A stretch of 64,000 bases of DNA from Halioxenophilus aromaticivorans (GCF_042850945.1 NZ_AP031496.1:3906001-3970000); one strand, 5' to 3'; positions 17,857-27,580 are shown, numbered from the stretch's first letter. Made by a program: numbers and translations. Notes: generated by a model not told the origin, from the letters alone.

Positions 17857-18156
17857 TTACTCCTGGCCTGGGCTGCGCTTTAACTTAAGCAGTGTTTTAC
17901 GCGGACGATCCGGATTGGGCCTATGCACCGGGCGCACGGGTCTGTTGCTGCTCTTGGCGGCTTTGGCCAGCGCCTCCACCCCATATCGAAGTAGACGCAC
18001 CTGTTCCAATGCAGTTAAGTGCTTGGGAAATGGCCCCGGATGCACTGCCGATGGATTACGAACAGATCCTTCTACTGACAAGGAAAAACCTGTGGTATGC
18101 GTTGCCGACATAGCCTCTAGGTTAACTTCCCAGTCATCAAAGTTGATGCCTGACAT
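17857..18156 (-). CDS. small unknown protein
   Basis: This 99-residue frame starts MSGINFDDWEVNLEAMSATH and continues TTGFSLSVEGSVRNPSAVHPG, then a LTALEQVRLLRYGVEAL helix and a basic Pro/Arg-rich tail. The sequence is protein-like, and I have an impression of similar small proteins in other gammaproteobacteria, but cannot confirm it. An AAGCGG lies just upstream of the ATG. It is convergent with the DUF4202 gene. No function is proposed. Confidence 0.5.
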   Translation of the reverse strand: MSGINFDDWEVNLEAMSATHTTGFSLSVEGSVRNPSAVHPGPFPKHLTALEQVRLLRYGVEALAKAAKSSNRPVRPVHRPNPDRPRKTLLKLKRSPGQE

Positions 18157-18441
18157 ACCGCTTTTTGCTCTTTGCTTGTTTTGACTCTAGGGACGGGATT
18201 TTAAACCTCGAACCCCCTGCGCAGGAACCCCTTTACACAAATTTACTTAGTAAATTCAAGAATTTTATAACTTTTTTACATGAGTGGATGATCAAAGACC
18301 GCCAATTTCCGTTCATAGAACGTTTTATGGGGTGGTTTACTCAATTAATTTATTAACAAAATTAGATAAACAGCGCTGTAATGCAAAGAACTGTGAAACA
18401 AGTCAGGTTTAACGCCGCCATACCAGCGGCACCTAATATTT

Positions 18442-19392
18442 TTATGAATCGGCTTTAGATTGAGTACGGCGCTGCCTGGCCGGCGGCGCTGCGCCAATGT
18501 GAACCTGAGAACGCTGCAGGGCCAACTCCACCTGCTTTTGGCGCTCTTTAAAGCGGCTGAGTTGCTCAGACGACAATTTGTCGTAACAGTGTGGGCAGCA
18601 CACACCTTTCTCATAGTGTGGTGATTGTTTATCTTGCTCAGTGATGGGATAACGGCAACCGTGGCATTGGTCATAGTGGCCTTTTTCTAACTTGTGGTTC
18701 ACCGCCACCCGGTTGTCGAATACAAAGCACTCGCCTTGCCATAGGCTCTCTTCTGCGGGCACCTCTTCGAAATATTTCAAGATACCGCCCTTGAGGTGGT
18801 AAACCTCATCAAAGCCCTGCTCTTTCATATAGGCTGTGGATTTCTCGCAGCGAATACCACCGGTACAAAACATGGCCACTTTTTTGTGCTTGGCCGGGTC
18901 TAGATTGTCTTTAACGTAGGCTGGAAACTCTCGAAAGGTAGTGGTTTCGGGGTTTACCGCGTTTTCGAAGGTGCCTATGGCGTATTCATAGTCGTTGCGC
19001 GTATCCACCACCACGACATCCGGGTCAGAGATCAGATCGTTCCAATCTTTGGCCTCAACGTAGGTGCCAACCACGTGATTGGGATCAATTCCCTCCACCC
19101 CCATGGTGACAATCTCCTTTTTTAGCTTCACCTTCATGCGGTAGAACGGCTGTTCCTGATAATAGGATTCTTTGTGGTCTAGCTCTGCTAGGCGCGGGTC
19201 TTGTCGCAAATACGCCAATAACGCATCAATGGCTTGGCGCGAGCCCGACACAGTGCCGTTAATGCCCTCTTTGGCCAATAACAGCGTGCCTTTAATGTCT
19301 TGGCTTTTGCAAAACGCAAGCAGTGAAGGTTGGATCTGTTCAAAATCCGGCAGGGCGACGAAGCGATACATCGCCGCGACAACGATTTCCAT
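18442..19392 (-). CDS. trhO: tRNA uridine(34) hydroxylase TrhO (rhodanese family)
   Basis: TrhO performs oxygen-dependent 5-hydroxylation of the wobble uridine in tRNA. The 316-residue protein has an N-terminal acylphosphatase-like part (about 1-90, with KEGINGTVSGS), a rhodanese domain whose active loop reads MFCTGGIRCEKSTAYM (Cys near 174) and a C-terminal zinc-binding-like region with CHGCRYP and CCPHCYDKLS. The tail after residue 290 is basic and disordered-looking. The gene stands upstream of nothing obvious and is followed by a short AT-rich spacer. Size and motifs match E. coli TrhO (YceA). Confidence 0.94.
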   Translation of the reverse strand: MEIVVAAMYRFVALPDFEQIQPSLLAFCKSQDIKGTLLLAKEGINGTVSGSRQAIDALLAYLRQDPRLAELDHKESYYQEQPFYRMKVKLKKEIVTMGVEGIDPNHVVGTYVEAKDWNDLISDPDVVVVDTRNDYEYAIGTFENAVNPETTTFREFPAYVKDNLDPAKHKKVAMFCTGGIRCEKSTAYMKEQGFDEVYHLKGGILKYFEEVPAEESLWQGECFVFDNRVAVNHKLEKGHYDQCHGCRYPITEQDKQSPHYEKGVCCPHCYDKLSSEQLSRFKERQKQVELALQRSQVHIGAAPPARQRRTQSKADS

Positions 19393-19530
19393 AGGGTAGC
19401 CTTTTACAACGAATAGTGACTTAAAACCCTGGCGTAAACAGGGCTCGACTGTAAAAACGCGCGCATTTTAGCCGCTGAAGCAAGATTTTGCGAGGGCAAA
19501 GCAGTTCCGCCGCCGCCAACCCCGTAAGGG

Positions 19531-19848
19531 CTACTTGCCACCGCCTCCCAAACACTGTGGCGAGTTAGGCGCTAGGCCCTTTTCCTGCCACTCGGTTGGG
19601 GTATAGGCGTGGATAGCCAGCGCATGCACACCACCGGCGAGCTCTTGCTGCAACTGTTGGTACACCAACTGATGCCTTTGCACCAAGCGCTTTTCCTGAA
19701 ACTGGTCACTCACCACCACCACTTTAAAATGCGATTCGGAGCCCGGCGGCACATTGTGCATGTGGCTTTCGTTGTCCACAGACAGAAACACCGGGGCCAG
19801 CCCAGTGGTTAGCTTTTGTTCAATAATGGGCTCTATCACTTTAGCCAT
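19531..19848 (-). CDS. BolA family protein
   Basis: The 105-residue sequence has the BolA core: IIEQKLTTGLAPVFLSVDNESHMHNVPPGSESHFKVVVVS, then RLVQRHQLVYQQLQQEL and a C-terminal VHALAIHAYTPTEWQ. The conserved His in HALAIH can ligate an Fe-S cluster in complexes with monothiol glutaredoxins. Some BolA proteins also act in stress and morphology control. The PGSESHF segment is that of the BolA branch rather than IbaG. It ends in an unusual GGGGK tail. Confidence 0.92.
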   Translation of the reverse strand: MAKVIEPIIEQKLTTGLAPVFLSVDNESHMHNVPPGSESHFKVVVVSDQFQEKRLVQRHQLVYQQLQQELAGGVHALAIHAYTPTEWQEKGLAPNSPQCLGGGGK

Positions 19849-20293
19849 GGTTTAACAGCTCCTGTAAGTTCAAGGTGTGGCGCGTTTGAGGTGTGCTTAG
19901 TTTAAGGTACGGCCAGCCGGCGAACCTTACCACCGAACAGCCCTGTGCTTCAAAAACCGCTAGGTTTCAAAAGATGTACCAGGCCTTTGACGGGGCTTTT
20001 ACCGGACCTTAACGCTCTTACGCCTAGAGGATGCTATACAAGTAATCGTTGATATTTCCCTTCTAATGGCAGAGGCAAACCCTCCCAAAAACCGAGCAAA
20101 GCAATCCAAAGGCCAATTTAAATTGGAATATGAGATCAAATTCGCACTTTAACAAGTCAACCCAAACAACAGACCATTTGGTAATTCTGGCATTGCCCCT
20201 TAGAAATAAAAGCGATAGAAACTAACTCGCACATACCAAGAGGTAATCTATACTTGGTTTACGATAAAGATTTAGAAGTGTGAGGGTAGATCA
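19849..20293. other. 445-bp intergenic region
   Basis: This spacer lies between the divergent bolA-like gene and the small gene at 20294. I see no convincing gene or RNA. A TATACT hexamer at about 20250-20255 is a candidate -10 element for the downstream gene, with no clear -35. Confidence 0.45.
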
Positions 20294-20527
20294 ATGCCAG
20301 CGAAAAGCTGCTTAGAGGCAAACCAGCTTGTTTTTGTAAATCGCCGCCGTGGTAACGACAGACGCTTAGAGCAAGATCGATGTAAAGACTTGAACATGGA
20401 TTTGTTTCACCGCAAACGCCGCAAATCCACAGACCGACGCAGCACTAACCGCACCCTGGCCGAAGACTACATGGCGTTCAGTGAGAAACACCATCCCAGC
20501 CTAGAAACGTTCATAACGCCTAACTAA
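20294..20527 (+). CDS. small Arg-rich unknown protein
   Basis: This 77-residue protein is dominated by arginine-aspartate clusters, FVNRRRGNDRRLEQDR and then RKRRKSTDRRSTNR. Spaced DRR motifs of this kind recur in small uncharacterised marine gammaproteobacterial proteins (recollection, not checked). The ATG follows GAGGG by 7 bases, a good ribosome site. No membrane segment or signal peptide is present. A nucleic-acid-binding role is conceivable from the charge but is speculation. Confidence 0.55.
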   Translation: MPAKSCLEANQLVFVNRRRGNDRRLEQDRCKDLNMDLFHRKRRKSTDRRSTNRTLAEDYMAFSEKHHPSLETFITPN

Positions 20528-20580
20528 TTAACCACTCTCTAAACGAGTTGAGCGCTCTCTCGACCCGGTCAACCAAGCCG

Positions 20581-21000
20581 TCAGCAGGAAGCAATAATGT
20601 TGGGGTCATCTTTACTGGCCAGGGCGTGCTGGCGGTTTTGCACAGCCGCCGCAATGCGCTTAATGGGCTGCTCCAACATTTGCTTCAACTCGTCGCTAGC
20701 TGCTATTTTTTCCAATGCCTTATTAAAGCACAACAGCCACTGCTCAGTTTCTTCAGGCCCAATGCTGTATGGTTTGTGTGGTTCAGTTAAACACACGGTG
20801 CCCTGTTTAGCCTGATACAAAGATGGGCCGCCCATCCAACCGGTTAAATAGTCGCTCAGCTTTTGTTTTACGTCGGTTAAATCTTGCGCGTGCATTGCAC
20901 GAATGCCCCGCACTTCAGGTAATTCGTCCATAGCATCGTAAAACGCGCAGGCCAATTGCTGAACGCCCTCTGCGCCCAGTATTTCGTAGGGAGTTTTCAT
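20581..21000 (-). CDS. group II truncated hemoglobin
   Basis: This heme protein of 139 residues fits the trHb2 (HbO) family: YEILGAEGVQQLACAFYDAMDELPE in helices A-B, the LSDYLTGWMGGPSLY turn, the proximal His in EPHKPYSIG and the conserved G8 tryptophan in EQWLLCF. Group II truncated hemoglobins handle oxygen, NO or peroxide chemistry; the role here is unknown. The gene is monocistronic, on the minus strand, 148 bp from the Anbu peptidase gene. Confidence 0.92.
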   Translation of the reverse strand: MKTPYEILGAEGVQQLACAFYDAMDELPEVRGIRAMHAQDLTDVKQKLSDYLTGWMGGPSLYQAKQGTVCLTEPHKPYSIGPEETEQWLLCFNKALEKIAASDELKQMLEQPIKRIAAAVQNRQHALASKDDPNIIASC

Positions 21001-21148
21001 ACTTCGCTCCGTGCTTACTTATTGTTATTAACTAAAAATGTAGAGGCTAAGCTTCGAGATTATACACTTTTGGACCGCCCGAGTGGCGTTATAGATTATG
21101 GACCGCCCGCGTTTACATTAAGAAGCGATAGAAAAGAGTATCAAAAAA

Positions 21149-21892
21149 TCAGAAATTAGACTGGCTAGGTTGACCGGGTTGCCAGGGCAACGGAGCCAAT
21201 CGCTGAAAGGCGTCTTTCATTAGCTCATCCCAGGAAGCGCGCAAATTACGTAGGAACTCATCGTCCTCAGAATAGGACGTGTAGTACCCAGGTTGCAGGG
21301 TGCCGGCCTCTAGGATGTTCATTTCTATGGGCGGGCCTACGGTAAGGTTACTGCGCAGCGTAGCGTCCATGGAAACTAAACCGCACAGAGCGGCGCTCTC
21401 TATGGGTGTTTCTAAATCAATCACCCGATCCATAATCGGCTTGCCGTATTTAGCCTCTCCAATTTGCAAAAAGGGTTTGTGGTTGGAAGTAGCGATATAA
21501 TTGCCCGCCGAGTAAATCATAAATAACCCGCTGGCCGCGCCCAAAATTTCTCCAGCCAATAAAAAGGTGCACTCAAATAACGGCCCACCGCCAGTATTGC
21601 CTTTTTGCGCTTTGACGTTAACCCGCCCTAAATAAGCGGCCGCTTCTGCCATATTAGCCACAGTGTTTAGGTTCTCCTTGGCGCCTTTAGCCATTTCGGC
21701 TTCCAGCTGAGTGATCACCGCCTGGGTGGTGGCCAGATTACCCGCTGAACACACCACAAATTGGCGTTCGCCAGGGATACCATAGCGCCACATCTTGCTG
21801 TAGGAGCTGATATTGTCGACGCCGGCACTGGTGCGTGAATCAGATATCATCACGATACCTTGATTCACTTTAATTCCTAAACAGTAGGTCAC
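21149..21892 (-). CDS. Anbu-type proteasome-like peptidase
   Basis: Anbu (bacterial proteasome homologue) proteins are Ntn hydrolases related to HslV and the 20S beta subunit. The product begins TYCLGIKVNQGIVMISDSRT after the initiator, so Thr2 would be the exposed nucleophile. SAGVDNIS and the CSAGNLATTQ core follow. I chose the GTG at 21892, behind AGAAGAG, because it places Thr directly after the start residue. An in-frame ATG at 21913 would add 7 residues needing processing. The usual Anbu companions (ATP-grasp, alpha-E and transglutaminase-like genes) are absent; the regulator of the glyoxylate genes is its neighbour. Confidence 0.85.
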   Translation of the reverse strand: MTYCLGIKVNQGIVMISDSRTSAGVDNISSYSKMWRYGIPGERQFVVCSAGNLATTQAVITQLEAEMAKGAKENLNTVANMAEAAAYLGRVNVKAQKGNTGGGPLFECTFLLAGEILGAASGLFMIYSAGNYIATSNHKPFLQIGEAKYGKPIMDRVIDLETPIESAALCGLVSMDATLRSNLTVGPPIEMNILEAGTLQPGYYTSYSEDDEFLRNLRASWDELMKDAFQRLAPLPWQPGQPSQSNF

Positions 21893-21989
21893 GTATTTTT
21901 GCTCTTCTCTCATCCTTTGGGTGGGCTATGGGAACACAAGCCAGCGGCACTGACAAGGGTGATTTCTCACTGCCACAAAGCCTTCATAA

Positions 21990-23504
21990 TTAGCTGTAGC
22001 ATTGCGGCTCCCGCGGGCATACCGCACCCCTGGAACAAATCACCCGGGCCTCCGATGCCAGGCCGGATTCTACCCACCCAATATTCAATATTTTGGCCAC
22101 GCGCAGCAGCTCTCGGCTGATCGTTTGCGGAATGATAGCCGAGCCGCCACCGGCCACACAGGCCTCCCGTAATTGCTCTGCCAAGCCGTGCCCATCTTGC
22201 ATCTGGGTATCCAACGCGGGGGTCAAATCAATGCCCGCGCAGAGCACGTGGTCGTTCTCTGCCAAATCGGACACCTTGCGCGACTGACAGGCGTAGATAC
22301 GAGGTCCGCCAGAGGCTGCCATCACCGAGATTTGCGCGCAGTCTTGGTTGCTATCGACATTCACCATACGGAACACCGCCCAGTGTTGGCAGGCGTCCTC
22401 TACCAACCGCATATTGCCCCAGGGTAAGGGAATACCATTACCGCGATACACCGCACGCAAGGTGCCAGGCGCGTAGGCATCGAAGTAGTGCCAATGGGGG
22501 TATGGCGAAACCGCCGTCATTCGGCGCATGGCCACCGCTGGCGTTACGCCAATGATCTTGTGCACATCGATACTATAGGCCATACGATCTAACAATTGAC
22601 GAAATGGCACCTTAGGACACAGCAAAGCCCCAGCGAAAAAACTGCATTCAAAGTCCCGCCAGGCTTGAAGAATATCCAAGGCATTGACCTCCGACGAGTG
22701 CGCTACGCCCGTCTCGCCTTGGTTGAGGGTGATACTCTGGCTGCGGCCGGTGACTAGGTAGCTTTTTACGCCGTCTTTATCGTGCAACGTGCAGTGGCCG
22801 AGGTGCACCGCCAAATCGTACTTCAAGCGATCTGGCTGGCTTTTAAGGCGATTGTTAAGGCATATCTTGTTGGGCGGCTCGAAGTACGAGCGCACCACCG
22901 TTTGTGACATCACCCCCAGTTCATCGGCCATTTCTTCCGGCACCGCGTCAAACCAATGTACCTCCAGCCCCAGGCGACCACAGACGGCTATTAGGTCATG
23001 CTCATCCATAGGCATGCGTTTTTGACCGACCTCCTCCGCCGCCCGTTCCAAATCGGGGAAATGGTTGCGGTGATATTCTTGATAGGCACGAATCAATAAT
23101 TGCGCGAATTGACGCCCGCTGGTACCGGTCTGGGCCAACATCTCTGGCAGTGCAATTTGCAGAATATCGTTAGAAAACAAGAAGCTGGGTTCCAGTGCCA
23201 TGCCGGCAATGCCCCCCCGGTTGTTTTTAACTGGGGTGATTTCCGCGTCGGCCGAGCTATCGTCCATAAACCAGCCGATATCTTTCTGAAAAACTTCTGC
23301 TATTACTTCTAACATACCCTCCGACGGCACCCTCTTGCCGCGCTCGATCATGGATAAATACGACACTGAAGGAGCCTGTTCAGGGTTGATTTTGACGCAC
23401 CGGGAGGACAAATCCTCCATGGTTAAGTGATTGTTTTTGCGCAGGTTTCTTATCTTTGTTCCCAAAAAATGGGACTTGCGTAGCAGATTATTTGAGATCT
23501 TCAT
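21990..23504 (-). CDS. XRE-family short-chain fatty acid/glyoxylate regulator (ScfR/RamB-like)
   Basis: This 504-residue regulator has an N-terminal HTH (about 14-75: LGTKIRNLRKNNHLTMEDLSSR then SVSYLSMIERGKRVPS), an IrrE/ImmA-like peptidase-fold middle (about 200-300) and a Cys-containing C-terminal domain ending CSRGAVCPREPQC. This is the architecture of the short-chain fatty acid regulator family, including RamB, which controls glyoxylate-cycle genes in actinobacteria. It is divergent from glcB, and the 142-bp spacer holds five TGTGTAATTT-like boxes, so it very likely controls glcB (and aceA) and itself. Confidence 0.85.
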   Translation of the reverse strand: MKISNNLLRKSHFLGTKIRNLRKNNHLTMEDLSSRCVKINPEQAPSVSYLSMIERGKRVPSEGMLEVIAEVFQKDIGWFMDDSSADAEITPVKNNRGGIAGMALEPSFLFSNDILQIALPEMLAQTGTSGRQFAQLLIRAYQEYHRNHFPDLERAAEEVGQKRMPMDEHDLIAVCGRLGLEVHWFDAVPEEMADELGVMSQTVVRSYFEPPNKICLNNRLKSQPDRLKYDLAVHLGHCTLHDKDGVKSYLVTGRSQSITLNQGETGVAHSSEVNALDILQAWRDFECSFFAGALLCPKVPFRQLLDRMAYSIDVHKIIGVTPAVAMRRMTAVSPYPHWHYFDAYAPGTLRAVYRGNGIPLPWGNMRLVEDACQHWAVFRMVNVDSNQDCAQISVMAASGGPRIYACQSRKVSDLAENDHVLCAGIDLTPALDTQMQDGHGLAEQLREACVAGGGSAIIPQTISRELLRVAKILNIGWVESGLASEARVICSRGAVCPREPQCYS

Positions 23505-23506
23505 TT

Positions 23507-23578
23507 TGTGTAATTTCGCTTGTGAAAAAATTTACCCATTTGTGTAATTTACACTGTGTAATTTCTTTTGTGAAATTT
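23507..23578. promoter_or_regulatory. cluster of five phased TGTGTAATTT-like boxes
   Basis: TGTGTAATTT occurs at 23507, 23541 and 23555, with variants TGTGAAAAAA at 23521 and TGTGAAATTT at 23569. Start-to-start distances are 14, 20, 14 and 14 bp. The array fills the spacer between the XRE regulator and glcB, beginning right at the regulator's start codon. It is a strong candidate operator for that regulator. Confidence 0.65.
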
Positions 23579-23646
23579 TAACAATATTTCTATTACACTG
23601 CGCAGCACTTAACGACGACATCCATTTTCATTAAAGGAACGCAGCC

Positions 23647-25833
23647 ATGGACCTATCCGTAGTACGTGACACCGCCGACACTAGCCGGCAGCCAGCGCGG
23701 GTTAGCTCTGAGCTTTACCAATTCCTGGAAACTCAGGTTCTGCCCCACACCGACCTGGACTCAGCCGCATTCTGGGAAGGCTTTATCGCTCTGGTCGATG
23801 AGCTGACTCCTGAAAATAAACGTTTACTCACAGTACGTGATGACTTGCAAGCACAAATCGATGCCTGGTGCACCGAAAACGCCGGCAACATCACGCCTGA
23901 AGCCTCCAAGGCATTCTTGGAAGAAATTGGCTACTTACAGCCACAGGCACAACCTGAGCAAATTGGCACTACCAATATAGACGCCGAAATCGCCACCATG
24001 GCCGGCCCGCAGTTGGTAGTACCGGTTAAAAACGCTCGCTTCGCGTTAAACGCGGCCAACGCTCGCTGGGGCAGCTTGTACGATGCCTTGTACGGCTCTG
24101 ACGTTATCCCTCGTGAGGGTGAATTGGCGCCCGGTGCTGAATATAACACCGCCCGTGGTCAAGCCGTTGTTGAATACAGCCAAACGTTCTTGGATGAATC
24201 ATTCCCATTGAACAAAGGCTCGCACAGCGACGTTACCCACTACTCGGTATTCAGCAGCCACTTGTTGTGCTTCTTCGCCGACGGCAAAACCACAGGCCTC
24301 GCCAACCCTGGCCAGTTCATCGGTTTCGAAGGCGACGCCAACGATCCAGAATCGATTCTACTGCGCAACAACGGTTTGCACGTGGAACTGGAATTGGTAA
24401 CCAGCGGCCAATGTACCGAGCGTGGCGAAGTTATCAGCGACATCAACATCGAGTCGGCGCTGAGCACCATCATGGACGGTGAAGACTCTGTTGCCGCGGT
24501 CGATTGCGAAGACAAAATCGAAGTCTACCAAAATTGGTTGGGCTTGATGCTGGGCACCTTGGAAGATCGCTTTGAAAAAGACGGCGAAATTATGTGTCGC
24601 CGCCTAGCGTCGGACAAAACCTTCACCACCCCTATGGGCGATGAAGTAACCGTTGCCGGTCGCTCTTTAATGCTGATTCGTAACGTTGGCTTGTTAACCG
24701 ATATTAACCTAGCCACCGATGCCGAAGGCAACGAGGTTAAAGAAGGTATTGTTGACGCAGTAGTTACTGCATTGATTGGCAAGTTGGATATTACCGGTAA
24801 AGGTCAAGTCCAAAACAGCCGCACAGGCAGCATCTACATCGTTAAACCAAAGCTGCACGGCCCGGATGAAGTTCGCTTCACCTGTAAATTGTTCAGCAAA
24901 GTAGAACAATTAATCGGCTTGGAAAAGAACACGCTAAAAATCGGCATTATGGATGAAGAGCGTCGCACCAGCTTGAACCTAACCGCGTGTATTTTAGCGG
25001 CTCGCGACCGTGTGTTCTTCATCAACACCGGTTTCTTGGATCGCACGGGTGATGAGATTCACACCAGCATGATGGCCGGCGCGTTCATGCCAAAAGGTAG
25101 CCTTAAAGGTGAAAACTGGTTGACCGCTTACGAACAACGCAACGTTGCCATCGGCGTACAATGTGGTTTCCCTGGCCGTGCGCAGATCGGTAAAGGCATG
25201 TGGGCCATGCCAGATTCCATGGCCGATATGATGGAACAAAAAATTGGCCACGTAAAAGCCGGTGCGACCACCGCTTGGACGCCTTCACCAACGGCGGCAA
25301 CCTTGCACAGCTTGCACTACCACAAAGTAGACGTGTTTGCGCTGCTTGCGGAAAAGTCGGAAGAGCAACCACTGCCAGTAACCGAACTTTTACAACTGCC
25401 ATTAATGGCCGATACCAGCAGCTTAACCGCCGAGGCCATTGAGCGGGAGTTAGAAAACAACTGCCAAGGTATTTTGGGCTACGTTGTTCGCTGGATTGAC
25501 CAAGGTGTTGGCTGTTCTAAAGTGCCAGACATCAACGGCAACGGCTTAATGGAAGATCGCGCAACCCTGCGTATTTCCGCTCAGCACATTGCCAACTGGT
25601 TGCAACACGGCATAACCACCGAAGCCCAGGTTCAAGCAGTATTAGAACGCATGGCAGCGGTTGTAGACGAGCAAAATAAAAACGATGCCAGTTACCAAAA
25701 TATGGCACCTAACTTTGATCAAAGCATTGCGTTTAAAGCGGCGCAGGCACTGATCTTTGAAGGCAAGCAACAGCCCAGTGGTTACACCGAGCCCTTGTTG
25801 CACAGCTTCCGTCGCCAAGCCAAGCAGGCCTAA
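23647..25833 (+). CDS. glcB: malate synthase G
   Basis: This enzyme condenses glyoxylate with acetyl-CoA to malate, the second glyoxylate-shunt step. The 728 residues match the monomeric G isoform. An N-terminal cap precedes the TIM barrel, with FINTGFLDRTGDEIHTSMMAG (catalytic Asp region) and GMWAMPDSMADMMEQKIGHVKAG near the middle. The C-terminal plug carries VRWIDQGVGCSKVPDINGNG. The ATG follows AAAGGAACG. It is divergent from the regulator and followed by aceA after 154 bp, so both shunt genes are adjacent. Confidence 0.97.
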   Translation: MDLSVVRDTADTSRQPARVSSELYQFLETQVLPHTDLDSAAFWEGFIALVDELTPENKRLLTVRDDLQAQIDAWCTENAGNITPEASKAFLEEIGYLQPQAQPEQIGTTNIDAEIATMAGPQLVVPVKNARFALNAANARWGSLYDALYGSDVIPREGELAPGAEYNTARGQAVVEYSQTFLDESFPLNKGSHSDVTHYSVFSSHLLCFFADGKTTGLANPGQFIGFEGDANDPESILLRNNGLHVELELVTSGQCTERGEVISDINIESALSTIMDGEDSVAAVDCEDKIEVYQNWLGLMLGTLEDRFEKDGEIMCRRLASDKTFTTPMGDEVTVAGRSLMLIRNVGLLTDINLATDAEGNEVKEGIVDAVVTALIGKLDITGKGQVQNSRTGSIYIVKPKLHGPDEVRFTCKLFSKVEQLIGLEKNTLKIGIMDEERRTSLNLTACILAARDRVFFINTGFLDRTGDEIHTSMMAGAFMPKGSLKGENWLTAYEQRNVAIGVQCGFPGRAQIGKGMWAMPDSMADMMEQKIGHVKAGATTAWTPSPTAATLHSLHYHKVDVFALLAEKSEEQPLPVTELLQLPLMADTSSLTAEAIERELENNCQGILGYVVRWIDQGVGCSKVPDINGNGLMEDRATLRISAQHIANWLQHGITTEAQVQAVLERMAAVVDEQNKNDASYQNMAPNFDQSIAFKAAQALIFEGKQQPSGYTEPLLHSFRRQAKQA

Positions 25834-25987
25834 CGACGGGGCTAGCAGCCCAAACCGCTTTTCGTTCAACGTTAAATTGTGTCTATTTGTTTTATTCACG
25901 CGCCGGGTAATGCCGGCGCATCTCAGATCTAGCCGGAGTGGGTACGTTGTGTAGCCACTCCTCCTAAACCCATTGAGGAGCAGTACA

Positions 25988-27580
25988 ATGCAAAACTACG
26001 ATCAAACCATCGCTGATGCGGCCAAAGCCATCGAAGGTAACAAGACCTGGGAAGCAATTAACCCAGAGTCTGTATCTCGCATGCGTTTGCAAAACCGTTT
26101 CAAAACCGGTTTGGACATCGCCAAGTACACCGCTAAAATTATGCGTGAAGACATGGCTGCCTACGACGCCAACAGCGCTGAGTACACCCAATCCTTGGGT
26201 TGCTGGCACGGTTTCATCGGCCAACAAAAACTGATCGCAATTAAAAAGCACTTCGGTGATACCAAGCGTCGTTATTTGTACCTCTCTGGTTGGATGGTTG
26301 CTGCTCTGCGTTCAGAGTTCGGCCCACTGCCTGACCAATCCATGCACGAAAAAACCTCAGTTTCTTCCTTGATCGAAGAGCTGTATACCTTCTTGCGTCA
26401 AGCCGATGCCCGTGAACTGGGTGGTTTGTTCCGCCAGTTAGACGCTGCTCGCGACGCTGGTGATGCCGCTGCTGAAAAAGACGTTCTGGCTAAAGTCGAA
26501 AATTTCCAAACCCACGTTGTACCTATTATTGCGGACATCGACGCAGGTTTCGGTAATGAAGAAGCCACTTACTTGCTAGCCAAGCAAATGATCGAAGCCG
26601 GTGCTTGCTGTATTCAAATTGAAAACCAAGTATCTGACGAGAAGCAATGTGGTCACCAAGACGGTAAAGTAACCGTGCCACACGAAGACTTCCTGGCTAA
26701 AATCCGCGCCGTTCGCTACGCGTTCATGGAGCTGGGTGTAGACGACGGCGTTATCGTTGCCCGCACTGACTCTTTAGGCGCTGGCTTAACCAAGCAAATT
26801 GCTATCACTAATGAGCCAGGCGACCTGGGTGACCAGTACAACAGTTTCTTGGACGGCGACTACATAGAAAGCGCTGACGATATCCAAAATGGTGACGTTG
26901 TTATCAAAGCCAATGGCAAATTGTTAAAGCCTAAGCGTTTGGCAAGCAACTTGTTCCAATTCCGTAAAGGTACTGGTGAAGACCGCGTTGTTCTGGACTG
27001 TATTACTTCTTTGCAAAACGGTGCTGACCTGCTGTGGATCGAAACCGAAAAACCACACGTTGGCCAAATCGCTGCGATGGTTGATCGCATCCGCGCCGTT
27101 GTTCCAGATGCGAAACTGGTTTACAACAACAGCCCATCGTTCAACTGGACTTTGAACTTCCGTCAGCAAGTATTCGATGCTTGGAGCGAAGCTGGCAAAG
27201 ACGTTTCTGCCTACGACCGCGCAGCATTGATGAGCGAAGAGTACGACAGCACTGACCTGTCTATCGAAGCTGACCGTCGTATCCAGAGCTTCCAGAAAGA
27301 CGCTTCTGCTAACGCGGGTATCTTCCACCACTTGATCACTCTGCCGACTTACCACACTGCGGCCTTGTCTACCGACAACCTGGCCAAAGAGTACTTCGGT
27401 GAAGAAGGTATGTTGGGTTATGTTGCTGGCGTTCAGCGTAAAGAGATCCGTCAAGGCATCGCTTGCGTTAAGCACCAAAACATGGCCGGTTCTGACATGG
27501 GCGACGATCACAAAGAGTACTTCTCTGGTGACGCGGCTCTGAAGGCCTCTGGTAAAGACAACACCATGAACCAATTCTAA
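25988..27580 (+). CDS. aceA: isocitrate lyase (long form)
   Basis: This enzyme splits isocitrate into succinate and glyoxylate, bypassing the CO2-releasing steps of the TCA cycle. The 530-residue size is that of the Pseudomonas-type enzyme, longer than E. coli AceA. The active-site loop reads DEKQCGHQDGK, the variant of KKCGH found in this group. An extra insertion lies between about 100 and 170, and the NNSPSFNW segment is near 380. The ATG at 25988 sits behind TTGAGGAG; an earlier in-frame start at 25973 overlaps that site. A bidirectional terminator follows at 27724. Confidence 0.96.
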   Translation: MQNYDQTIADAAKAIEGNKTWEAINPESVSRMRLQNRFKTGLDIAKYTAKIMREDMAAYDANSAEYTQSLGCWHGFIGQQKLIAIKKHFGDTKRRYLYLSGWMVAALRSEFGPLPDQSMHEKTSVSSLIEELYTFLRQADARELGGLFRQLDAARDAGDAAAEKDVLAKVENFQTHVVPIIADIDAGFGNEEATYLLAKQMIEAGACCIQIENQVSDEKQCGHQDGKVTVPHEDFLAKIRAVRYAFMELGVDDGVIVARTDSLGAGLTKQIAITNEPGDLGDQYNSFLDGDYIESADDIQNGDVVIKANGKLLKPKRLASNLFQFRKGTGEDRVVLDCITSLQNGADLLWIETEKPHVGQIAAMVDRIRAVVPDAKLVYNNSPSFNWTLNFRQQVFDAWSEAGKDVSAYDRAALMSEEYDSTDLSIEADRRIQSFQKDASANAGIFHHLITLPTYHTAALSTDNLAKEYFGEEGMLGYVAGVQRKEIRQGIACVKHQNMAGSDMGDDHKEYFSGDAALKASGKDNTMNQF

